Origin: Clostridioides sp.
Lineage (GTDB): Bacteria; Bacillota; Clostridia; Peptostreptococcales; Peptostreptococcaceae
Direction: 5' to 3'
Assembly: GCA_031261505.1 (NCBI GenBank)
Contig: JAISJN010000010.1
Location: 1 to 64,000 of the forward strand
DNA: 64,000 bases
Below the pieces are notes generated by a model. That model worked only from the letters and a program-made list of their open reading frames with translations. It was not told the DNA's origin and searched no databases. Positions 56,182 through 64,000 of the stretch are shown piece by piece (the stretch's first letter is position 1; each line of letters starts with the position of its first letter). Position numbers and translations under genes: made by a program.

Positions 56182-57183
56182 TTGGATAGAATGGAATTTA
56201 CCCATGCTGTAACACATGTAAGAGTTATGGAAAAACGTCTCCTTGATGCGGACATAATTGAAAGGCTGTTAGATAGCCAAGATCCTGAAGATACATTAAA
56301 AATTCTTCAAGAAACATATTATGGTGACATGTTAAACAACATAGATTCTGTGTACGACTACGAAGTTGCACTCAAAAAAGCTCTTATAGACCTCTACAAA
56401 GAGATATATAAGATATCTCCTCAGAAGGAAATCGTAGATATAATGTCTGTTAAGTACGATTTCCATAATATGAGGGTGCTTCTAAAAGCTAAGGCATTAG
56501 GTAAAGATTTTTCAGAGCTCTTGATACATATCGGGACTATTGATATAGAAAATCTGAAAAACTTTATCGATACTGGAGATACTAAGGCTCTAGATATAAA
56601 GACTAGGGATATGATAGAAGACGTTGAAGGTAAATTCAACTCTACACTAGATCCTCAGGTCATAGATGTAGCCCTAGACAAGTATATGTTCATGCGTATG
56701 AGCGAGATGGCAGTAGATTTGGATATACCGTACATAACTAAGTACGTGAGAGAATCTATCGACGTAACTAATATAAAAATCATGGTGAGATGTAAAAAAC
56801 AGAAAAAGGATTCGAGATTCTTCCTAGATGTGGCAATACCAGGAGGATACCTTGATCTAGATATACTAGATAAAGGAATCAACGAGAGTATCGAAAACTT
56901 TGCCAACAATATATCGAGAACATCTTACTCAAAAGCATTTAATATTGTTCTTGATGAATTTTTATCTAAGGGAAGGGTATCTTCATTAGATACAGCTTAT
57001 GACAACTATCTCATGGATAGTGCGAAAGAGGCAAAAAGAGTGTCATTTGGACCAGAGCCAATACTTGGCTACATTATAGCGGTAGAGACTGAGATAAAGT
57101 TAATCAGGATCATAATGGTAGGCAAGCTCAACAATGTTTCAAAAGAAGTCATAAGAGAAAGGTTGCGTGAGGTGTATGTATAA
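56182..57183 (+). CDS. ntpC: V-type ATPase subunit C (d)
   Basis: This 333-residue subunit sits between the central stalk and the membrane ring. It begins [20 protein letters not shown], the conserved start of NtpC. The start is taken as TTG 56182, eight bases after AAAGGGGG; TTG 56176 and ATG 56191 are in frame too. It is mostly helical. It overlaps the next gene by eight bases. Confidence 0.9.
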   Translation: MDRMEFTHAVTHVRVMEKRLLDADIIERLLDSQDPEDTLKILQETYYGDMLNNIDSVYDYEVALKKALIDLYKEIYKISPQKEIVDIMSVKYDFHNMRVLLKAKALGKDFSELLIHIGTIDIENLKNFIDTGDTKALDIKTRDMIEDVEGKFNSTLDPQVIDVALDKYMFMRMSEMAVDLDIPYITKYVRESIDVTNIKIMVRCKKQKKDSRFFLDVAIPGGYLDLDILDKGINESIENFANNISRTSYSKAFNIVLDEFLSKGRVSSLDTAYDNYLMDSAKEAKRVSFGPEPILGYIIAVETEIKLIRIIMVGKLNNVSKEVIRERLREVYV

Positions 57184-57484
57184 GGTTGGAGTTGTAGGAG
57201 ACAAAGATTCCATATTAGCATTCAAGGCTCTAGGGATTGATGTGTATCCCGCAAATGACAAGTTTGAAGCGAGAAGAAACATCGATACAATGGCCCTCCA
57301 GGACTATGCTGTAATTTTCTTAACAGAACAATTGGCACAGGATCTACAGGAGACAATTGAAAGATATAATAAAAAACTCGTTCCTGCTATCATATTGATT
57401 CCGAGCAATCAGGGAACACTTAATATAGGTAAACAAAGAATCAGCGATTATGTAGAGAAAGCTGTAGGAGTAAATATCTTATAG
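57176..57484 (+). CDS. ntpG: V-type ATPase subunit F (NtpG)
   Basis: This 102-residue protein begins [20 protein letters not shown], typical of the F subunit of the rotor shaft, and has [12 protein letters not shown] and [13 protein letters not shown]. The ATG at 57176 is used because the family begins here; an upstream GTG is in frame but adds three unconserved residues. It binds subunit D in the central stalk. Confidence 0.91.
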   Translation: MYKVGVVGDKDSILAFKALGIDVYPANDKFEARRNIDTMALQDYAVIFLTEQLAQDLQETIERYNKKLVPAIILIPSNQGTLNIGKQRISDYVEKAVGVNIL

Positions 57485-57499
57485 AATGGGGGTCGTATC

Positions 57500-59275
57500 T
57501 TGAAAACAGGTACTATAGTCAAGGTTTCAGGTCCATTGGTTGTTGCAAAGGACATGGATGAAGCCAATATATTTGACGTCGTAAAAGTCGGGGTACAAGG
57601 ACTTATAGGCGAGATCATAGAAATGAGAGAGGATAGAGCATCTATCCAGGTATACGAAGAAACAGCTGGAGTAGGACCAGGAGATCCAGTTATCACAACA
57701 GGTGAACCTTTGAGTATCGAACTTGGTCCAGGACTTATCGAGTCTATGTTCGATGGAATTCAAAGACCATTAAATGCAATGCAAGAAGAATCAGGTTCGC
57801 AGTTTCTAAAAAAAGGTATTGCAGTAAAATCTCTAGATAGAAAAAGAATCTGGGAATTCAAACCAACTGCTAAAGTTGGAGATGAAGTATCAGCAGGTGA
57901 CATAGTAGGTACAGTTCAAGAAACTCCAGTTGTGCTTCACAAGATAATGGTACCTCCAGGACTTAAAGGAAAAATTAAAGAAATCAAAGCAGGAAGCTTT
58001 AATATAACAGAAACAGTATATGTATTAGAAACAGAAAAGGGAGATAAAGAACTTACCCTTATGCAAAAATGGCCAGCCAGAAAGGGTAGACCGTTTAAGT
58101 CAAAACTGAATCCAATTGAACCAATGGTTACAGGACAAAGGGTAATAGATACATTCTTCCCAGTTGCAAAGGGTGGAGCAGCTGCAGTACCGGGACCATT
58201 CGGAGCTGGTAAAACAGTTGTACAGCATCAGATAGCAAAATGGGGAGATACGGAAATAGTTATATACGTAGGTTGTGGAGAACGTGGTAACGAAATGACA
58301 GACGTTCTTAATGAATTCCCAGAACTAAAAGACCCTCGTACAGGTGAAAGTTTGATGAAGAGGACTGTACTTATAGCCAATACTTCAAACATGCCAGTTG
58401 CAGCCAGAGAAGCCTGCATGTACACAGGTGTAACAATGGCTGAATACTTTAGAGATATGGGATACTCAGTATCGATCATGGCAGACTCTACTTCTAGATG
58501 GGCAGAGGCACTTAGAGAAATGTCAGGAAGGCTTGAAGAGATGCCAGGGGACGAAGGTTATCCAGCATACTTAGGATCAAGACTTGCAGACTATTACGAA
58601 AGAGCTGGAAAAGTGGTATGTTTAGGAAGTGAAGGTCGTGAAGGTGCTATAACAGCGATAGGTGCCGTATCTCCAGCAGGTGGGGACTTATCTGAACCGG
58701 TTACACAGTCTACACTTAGAATAGTTAAAGTATTCTGGGGACTAGATGACCAACTTGCTTACCAACGTCACTTCCCAGCTATAGACTGGTTGAGTTCATA
58801 CTCACTATATCAAGATACTATAGATCAATGGATGGATAAAGAAATAGCAGGAGACTGGTCTAGACTTAGAGTAAAGGCTATGACACTTCTTCAAGAAGAA
58901 GCAAGCCTTCAAGAAATAGTAAGACTTGTCGGTATAGATTCTCTATCAGAAGGTGACAGACTTAAACTTGAAGTCGCTAAATCAGTAAGAGAAGACTACT
59001 TACAACAGAATGCCTTCCACGAAATAGATACTTATGCGTCTTTGAAGAAACAATATAGAATGCTTAAATTGATACTTCTATTTGAAGATGAAGCGATAAA
59101 AGCTCTTAAAAAAGGTGTATATCTAAGTAATATACTAAGCCTTGACGTAAGGGATAAGATAGCTAGAAGTAAATATATAGGCGAAGATGAATTAAGTAAG
59201 ATAGATGATATTAGTATCGAAGTTAAAAAAGAAATTGCTAGACTAATAAGCGAAGGAGGGGTTCTGGATGCTTAA
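57500..59275 (+). CDS. ntpA: V-type ATPase catalytic subunit A
   Basis: This 591-residue catalytic subunit starts with TTG behind AATGGGGGTC. It has the P-loop [13 protein letters not shown] (Lys238), the catalytic Glu in [12 protein letters not shown] and [20 protein letters not shown]. The long V-type-specific insertion between the beta barrel and the P-loop (residues about 110-200) is present. It hydrolyses or makes ATP, three copies per complex. Confidence 0.96.
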   Translation: MKTGTIVKVSGPLVVAKDMDEANIFDVVKVGVQGLIGEIIEMREDRASIQVYEETAGVGPGDPVITTGEPLSIELGPGLIESMFDGIQRPLNAMQEESGSQFLKKGIAVKSLDRKRIWEFKPTAKVGDEVSAGDIVGTVQETPVVLHKIMVPPGLKGKIKEIKAGSFNITETVYVLETEKGDKELTLMQKWPARKGRPFKSKLNPIEPMVTGQRVIDTFFPVAKGGAAAVPGPFGAGKTVVQHQIAKWGDTEIVIYVGCGERGNEMTDVLNEFPELKDPRTGESLMKRTVLIANTSNMPVAAREACMYTGVTMAEYFRDMGYSVSIMADSTSRWAEALREMSGRLEEMPGDEGYPAYLGSRLADYYERAGKVVCLGSEGREGAITAIGAVSPAGGDLSEPVTQSTLRIVKVFWGLDDQLAYQRHFPAIDWLSSYSLYQDTIDQWMDKEIAGDWSRLRVKAMTLLQEEASLQEIVRLVGIDSLSEGDRLKLEVAKSVREDYLQQNAFHEIDTYASLKKQYRMLKLILLFEDEAIKALKKGVYLSNILSLDVRDKIARSKYIGEDELSKIDDISIEVKKEIARLISEGGVLDA

Positions 59276-60653
59276 GGAATACAGGACAGTCACAGAAGTC
59301 GTAGGACCTTTGATGGTTGTTGAAGGTGTCGAAGGAGTCAAATTTGACGAACTAGTTGAAATAGAAATACAAACAGGTGAAAAACGTCGTGGTAAAGTCC
59401 TAGAAGTAAACGGTACAAAAGCGATGGTACAGTTGTTCGAAAGTTCTTCAGGAATAAACCTAAAGGGAACGAAAGCTAAGTTCCTAGGTCGTCCACTTGA
59501 GCTAGGTGTATCTGAAGACATGCTAGGTAGGGTCTTCGATGGAATGGGAAGTCCAAACGATGGAGGACCAGCAATAATTCCAGAAAAGAGAGTCGATATA
59601 AACGGTGAAGCAATAAACCCAGTAGCGAGAGATTATCCGTCTGAATTTATCCAGACAGGAATATCGGCTATAGATGGATTAAATACATTGGTTAGAGGTC
59701 AAAAACTTCCAGTGTTCTCTGGATCAGGTTTGCCACATGCTCAACTTGCAGCTCAAATAGCTAGACAGGCTAGAGTTCTAAACTCTGACGAAAAGTTTGC
59801 GGTTGTATTTGCAGCCATAGGTATAACATTTGAAGAAGCACAGTTCTTCGTAGAGGAATTCAAAAAAACTGGTGCTATAGATAAGTCGGTTCTATTCATG
59901 AACTTGGCATCTGACCCAGCGATAGAGAGAATATCTACACCGAGAATGGCGCTTACTACAGCTGAGTTCTTGGCATACGAAAAAGACATGCATGTACTCG
60001 TTATAATGACGGATATAACAAACTACGCGGAAGCACTTAGAGAGGTTTCTGCAGCAAGAAAAGAAGTTCCAGGTAGACGTGGATACCCAGGATACCTCTA
60101 TACCGATCTTTCGACATTATATGAAAGAGCAGGAAGACTTAAAGGTAGAAAAGGTTCTATAACACAGATACCAATACTTACAATGCCAGAGGACGACAAG
60201 ACTCACCCTATCCCTGACCTTACAGGATACATCACTGAAGGACAGATTATACTATCGAGAGAACTATACCAAAAAGGTATACAGCCTCCGATAGATGTTT
60301 TACCTTCACTATCGAGACTTAAAGACAAGGGTATAGGTAAAGGGAAGACTAGAGAAGACCATGCAGATACTATGAACCAGTTGTTCTCAGCATACGCGCA
60401 AGGTAAACAGGCAAAAGAATTGTCCGCAATCCTTGGTGAATCTGCTCTATCAGACGCCGATAAAAAATTCGCGAAATTTGCTGAAGCATTTGAATACGAA
60501 TACGTATCTCAAGGCTACAACACTGATAGGACAGTTGAGGAAACTTTGGAACTAGGATGGAAACTTCTTAAGATACTTCCTAAGACAGAACTTAAGAGAA
60601 TTAGAGATGAATACATTGATAAATATATGCCTAAGGGAGATGAGGCTGAATAA
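59268..60653 (+). CDS. ntpB: V-type ATPase regulatory subunit B
   Basis: This 461-residue subunit lacks a true P-loop ([19 protein letters not shown]), as usual for B subunits. It has the conserved IAGITFEEA-like [15 protein letters not shown] and [23 protein letters not shown] segments. It overlaps ntpA by eight bases and alternates with A in the head. Confidence 0.96.
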   Translation: MLKEYRTVTEVVGPLMVVEGVEGVKFDELVEIEIQTGEKRRGKVLEVNGTKAMVQLFESSSGINLKGTKAKFLGRPLELGVSEDMLGRVFDGMGSPNDGGPAIIPEKRVDINGEAINPVARDYPSEFIQTGISAIDGLNTLVRGQKLPVFSGSGLPHAQLAAQIARQARVLNSDEKFAVVFAAIGITFEEAQFFVEEFKKTGAIDKSVLFMNLASDPAIERISTPRMALTTAEFLAYEKDMHVLVIMTDITNYAEALREVSAARKEVPGRRGYPGYLYTDLSTLYERAGRLKGRKGSITQIPILTMPEDDKTHPIPDLTGYITEGQIILSRELYQKGIQPPIDVLPSLSRLKDKGIGKGKTREDHADTMNQLFSAYAQGKQAKELSAILGESALSDADKKFAKFAEAFEYEYVSQGYNTDRTVEETLELGWKLLKILPKTELKRIRDEYIDKYMPKGDEAE

Positions 60654-61348
60654 TGGCTAGAAAATTAAATGTAAATCCCACTAGAATGGAGCTATCCGAT
60701 CTTAAAGCGAGACTTACAACAGCCACAAGGGGCCATAAACTTCTAAAGGATAAGCAAGATGAGCTTATGAGAAGGTTCATCGAGCTAATTAAATACAATA
60801 ATAAGCTGAGAGACGAGGTAGAAGATAAACTTCAAGGGGTATTTAAAGATTTCTTGATGGCATCTGCCGGTATATCTCCAGAATTTTTGGAAGAGGCAAT
60901 CGCCTATCCAAAGGAGAGTATTTCAATCAACCTCTCTCAAAAGAATATTATGAGTGTTAACGTTCCAGTTATGAAGTTTGTGAGAAAGTTTGAAGGGGAT
61001 TCGGGTAGTATATACCCATATGGATTCTATTCTACTTCTACGGAATTAGATGATTCCATAGAAGGACTTTACCTTATACTTCCAAAGCTTTTGGAACTCG
61101 CTGAGGTCGAAAAGTCATGTCAGTTGATGGCTGTTGAGATCGAGAAGACTAGAAGAAGAGTTAACGCTCTTGAGTATATGACAATTCCTCAATTGCAGGA
61201 AACTATCAGATATATCAAGATGAAACTTGACGAAAATGAAAGAGCGTCTTTGACTAGGTTAATGAAGGTTAAGAGTATGATGGAAAAGGCCGCTGAGCAA
61301 GCACAGGCTCAAGCTGAGGCAAAGGCTAGGCAGGCACAGGGCTTATAG
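60653..61348 (+). CDS. ntpD: V-type ATPase subunit D
   Basis: This 231-residue shaft subunit begins [20 protein letters not shown] and has long helices that form the central coiled coil ([40 protein letters not shown]). The start overlaps the ntpB stop (TAATGG). It ends with an Ala/Gln-rich tail. The gene order G/H-I-K-E-C-F-A-B-D is complete and matches other Clostridia. Confidence 0.94.
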   Translation: MARKLNVNPTRMELSDLKARLTTATRGHKLLKDKQDELMRRFIELIKYNNKLRDEVEDKLQGVFKDFLMASAGISPEFLEEAIAYPKESISINLSQKNIMSVNVPVMKFVRKFEGDSGSIYPYGFYSTSTELDDSIEGLYLILPKLLELAEVEKSCQLMAVEIEKTRRRVNALEYMTIPQLQETIRYIKMKLDENERASLTRLMKVKSMMEKAAEQAQAQAEAKARQAQGL

Positions 61349-61352
61349 ATTG

Positions 61353-61440
61353 AAATTATACCCCCACCTCTTTAGGATGGGGGTATAATTTTTATTTAAG
61401 TGAGCTAAAATTCAAGGACGAGGTCGTTTAATGCAAGGTT
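61353..61440 (+). terminator. V-ATPase operon terminator, derived from the dispersed repeat
   Basis: The stem AATTATACCCCCACC pairs with GGTGGGGG-like GGATGGGGGTATAATT, followed by TTTATTT. The CCCCCACCTCTTTAGGATGGGGG core matches hairpin 1 of the repeat family, and TTTATTTAAGTGAG continues into the linker. It lies five bases past the ntpD stop. The sequence up to 61550 has no gene. Confidence 0.75.
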
Positions 61441-61565
61441 GGGTCTTAGAGAAATCTAGGGCTTATTTTGATGTTTGATTTGGATCTAGATAAATAATGA
61501 GTTTGGTGTTAAACTAGGACTTATTGAAATATTAAAATGAAAATATTTTCAAGGGGGAGAAAAAG

Positions 61566-64000
61566 ATGGGAGATCCTATTTTATTATCAGCAATGACAGC
61601 TTTGATAGATAAAAATTTTGGTTCATCAGAAGCATATAGACCGAAATTGTTATTTAATGATTACAAAAGAGCGAGCAAAGTATTAAATAGTATACAGAGA
61701 GAATTGAACTCATGTGATGAATTTATCTTTTCTGTTGCATTTATAACTATGAGTGGAGTGACTACGATACTTGAGACTCTAAAGGAACTAGAAAAGAGGG
61801 GAATAAGGGGAAGAATACTTACGACAAACTACCTTAACTTTAACGAGCCAAACGCACTTAGAAAACTAAAGAGCTTCTCGAATATAGAGATAAAAATGCT
61901 TACAGCGGAAGCGTTTCATACAAAGGGATATATATTTAGAACAAATGGTAAATACAATATTATTGTAGGCAGTTCTAACTTGACTCAAAATGCATTGGCG
62001 AAAAATAAGGAGTGGAATCTAAAAGTAACATCGCTAAGAGAAGGAAGCCTTACAATTCAAACTGTAGATGAATTTGAGCATATGTGGAAAAGTGCAGGTG
62101 AACTAACCAACGCCAGCATTGATGAGTACGAAAAAGTATATAAAAAGATGAGATCATTACATTTTGAACAGAAGCAGCGTAATAGAAGTTATGCAAATGA
62201 TGATAGATATAATGTAGTTCAAAATGAGATGACGGATAGTAAGTGTACATATAACGAATTGACACCTAATTCTATGCAAATAGAAGCGATTAAAGCACTT
62301 TCTTCGATTAGAGAGGAGGGGAAGGATAAAGCACTTATAATAAGCGCTACGGGGACAGGAAAAACATATATGTCAGCATTTGATGTCAAAAAATTTAAAC
62401 CAGATAAAATGCTGTTTATAGTACATAGAGAACAAATATTAAAACAAGCCATGGAGAGTTTTAAGCAGGTCATAGGAAAGAAAGTTAATATGGGAATACT
62501 ATCTGGAAATAGTAGAGATACAGAAGCTGATTATTTATTTTCAACAGTACAGATGATGTCCAGAGAAGATGTTAGGAGGGAGTTCCATAGCGAATGCTTT
62601 GATTATATTATCATAGATGAGAGCCACAAGGCGGGTGCAGACAGCTACAAGAAAATAATAGATTATTTTTCTCCTAAATTTTTGCTTGGTATGACGGCTA
62701 CTCCAGAGAGGACAGATGGATTTAATATATATGAGTTATTTGACTACAACATCGCCTATGAAATTAGACTCCAAAAGGCAATGGAGGAAGAGATGCTTTG
62801 TCCTTTCCATTATTTCGGAATAACCGATTTAATAATAGATGGAAGTGAAATAGAGGATAAATCTGATTTTAGGGATTTGATATCCAGCTCTCGAGTTGAC
62901 CATATAATCGATAAAATAGAATTTTACGGACATGGTGGCGATAGGCTCAAGGGACTTGTTTTCTGCAGTAGAAAAGATGAAGGCAGAGAATTATCAGCTG
63001 CTTTTAATGAGAGGGGATACAGAACCGTATTTCTTTGTGGAGAGGATTCGCAGGATAAAAGGGAAGATGCCATACAAAGATTAGAGCAAGATAAGCTAGA
63101 AGGTGCATTGGATTACATATTTACAGTAGATATATTCAATGAGGGGATAGATATTCCAGAGATTAATCAAATAGTAATGCTAAGGCCAACAATGTCATCG
63201 ATTATATTTACGCAACAACTTGGTAGGGGATTGAGGAAGACATATAACAAGGAGTTCATAGTAGTAGTCGATTTCATAGGAAATTATGATAAAAACTTTT
63301 TGATACCTGTCGCCTTATCTGGAGACAAAACATATAATAAAGACAGTTTGAGAAATTATATTCTTGAGGGTAATTGTATAATACCAGGTTGTTCAACTAT
63401 TAACTTCGATAGTATATCAAAAGAGAGAATATTTGAATCGTTAAATAAGGTGAACTTTTCTAAACGTGCATTCTTGAAGGAAGAGTATCAGAATTTAAAG
63501 AACAAATTAGGAAAAATACCAAGCTTAAGAGATTTTTATCGAAATGGTTCAATCGATCCAGAATTGATTATAGAGTATTCCAAAAATTATTATTCATTTT
63601 TGAAGAGTATAGAGAGTGAATATGATGAAGAATTGAGTGAAGATGAAGAAAATCTTCTGGAGTTTATATCAACTCAGATAAACGGCAAGAGAGTTGATGA
63701 ACTACTATTATTAAAGTTGCTTATTGAAAATAAGGAGATAAGCACGATGGAATTTAGACGAGAACTGAAAAAATATACAAGTAATGATAAAAATAAAGAA
63801 TTTAGTTACGATGACGAAAACGTAGAAAAAGTCGGAGAAGAATTATATTATGATTATTCTATAGGAAACGTAGCAGATAATAAAAACTCTTATGTAGAAC
63901 ATTACATAGATGAAAATATAAAGAGCAGCATTAGAATGCTCAATGCAGAGTTTCTTTCAGGAAGTGCAAAGACAAAGTACGGTAAAAATAAATTGGTCGA
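61566..64000 (+). CDS. PLD-nuclease/DEAD-helicase protein (DUF3427-type), 3' end outside the window
   Basis: The open frame runs from ATG 61566 to the window edge (811 codons) without a stop. An N-terminal phospholipase D-like nuclease domain (residues 40-180) has HTKGYIF (His118, Lys120) and GSSNLTQNAL. An SF2 helicase follows with Walker A ISATGTGKTYMS (Lys266), Walker B IIIDESHKAG (Asp351), GMTATPERTDG, and the arginine-finger region FTQQLGRGLRK. After that begins a region like the SPRDAFLKEEY-linked DUF3427 part (KRAFLKEEYQNL). Such proteins resemble type III restriction helicases and are often in defence islands. AAGGGGGAG precedes the ATG. Confidence 0.88.
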   Translation, partial: MGDPILLSAMTALIDKNFGSSEAYRPKLLFNDYKRASKVLNSIQRELNSCDEFIFSVAFITMSGVTTILETLKELEKRGIRGRILTTNYLNFNEPNALRKLKSFSNIEIKMLTAEAFHTKGYIFRTNGKYNIIVGSSNLTQNALAKNKEWNLKVTSLREGSLTIQTVDEFEHMWKSAGELTNASIDEYEKVYKKMRSLHFEQKQRNRSYANDDRYNVVQNEMTDSKCTYNELTPNSMQIEAIKALSSIREEGKDKALIISATGTGKTYMSAFDVKKFKPDKMLFIVHREQILKQAMESFKQVIGKKVNMGILSGNSRDTEADYLFSTVQMMSREDVRREFHSECFDYIIIDESHKAGADSYKKIIDYFSPKFLLGMTATPERTDGFNIYELFDYNIAYEIRLQKAMEEEMLCPFHYFGITDLIIDGSEIEDKSDFRDLISSSRVDHIIDKIEFYGHGGDRLKGLVFCSRKDEGRELSAAFNERGYRTVFLCGEDSQDKREDAIQRLEQDKLEGALDYIFTVDIFNEGIDIPEINQIVMLRPTMSSIIFTQQLGRGLRKTYNKEFIVVVDFIGNYDKNFLIPVALSGDKTYNKDSLRNYILEGNCIIPGCSTINFDSISKERIFESLNKVNFSKRAFLKEEYQNLKNKLGKIPSLRDFYRNGSIDPELIIEYSKNYYSFLKSIESEYDEELSEDEENLLEFISTQINGKRVDELLLLKLLIENKEISTMEFRRELKKYTSNDKNKEFSYDDENVEKVGEELYYDYSIGNVADNKNSYVEHYIDENIKSSIRMLNAEFLSGSAKTKYGKNKLV

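Overview
The window reads as a low-GC, Gram-positive anaerobe of the Clostridia. The evidence is AT-rich DNA, strong GGAGG-type ribosome binding sites with frequent TTG and GTG starts, a T-box leader, a Na+-type V-ATPase operon, ATP-type PEP carboxykinase and a thiolase/CoA-transferase cluster. I cannot name the species. There is one tRNA gene and no rRNA.

Layout. Positions 1-3500 are a decayed accessory zone: the end of an IS3-type element, a truncated and frameshifted SF1 helicase, a broken nadR-pnuC NAD-salvage pair and a methyltransferase remnant. Positions 3864-10281 hold a complete type V-A CRISPR-Cas system (cas12a, cas4, cas1, cas2, then 11 spacers). A zinc-ribbon/YbjQ gene with a stop at codon 2 follows. 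Positions 11225-19360 hold a complete type I-C system (cas3, cas5c, cas8c, cas7c, cas4, cas1, cas2, then only two spacers). Both systems lie on the + strand and each has its own adaptation genes. Directly after the I-C array is an unrecognised acidic protein with a paralogue at 26986.

Positions 20245-28600 hold an acetyltransferase, an Ntn-type choloylglycine hydrolase-like enzyme, and on the minus strand a methionine ABC transporter (metN-metI-metQ) plus an M20 amidohydrolase behind a methionine-specific T-box. A LysR regulator diverges from an operon at 28838-34461 (thiolase, CoA-transferase A/B, an AtuA pair, CitMHS permease) that looks like carboxylic-acid uptake and breakdown. Positions 34648-50536 mix housekeeping genes (gap, pckA, an M42 peptidase, an FMN reductase), several broken membrane-protein genes (two MFS, one YfhO), a putative membrane-anchored zinc peptidase, and an AAA15-ATPase/RloB pair that looks like anti-phage defence. 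A tRNA-Leu(GAG) and two small genes precede the nine-gene V-ATPase operon (52789-61348). The window ends inside a PLD-nuclease/DEAD helicase gene.

A thread through the whole window is a dispersed intergenic repeat of about 100 bp with two stem-loops. I count at least twelve copies, intact to decayed. Most sit just after stop codons, two overlap a stop codon, and one seems to act as the V-ATPase operon terminator. Its ends and hairpins suggest a non-autonomous relative of IS200/IS605-type elements, but this is inference.
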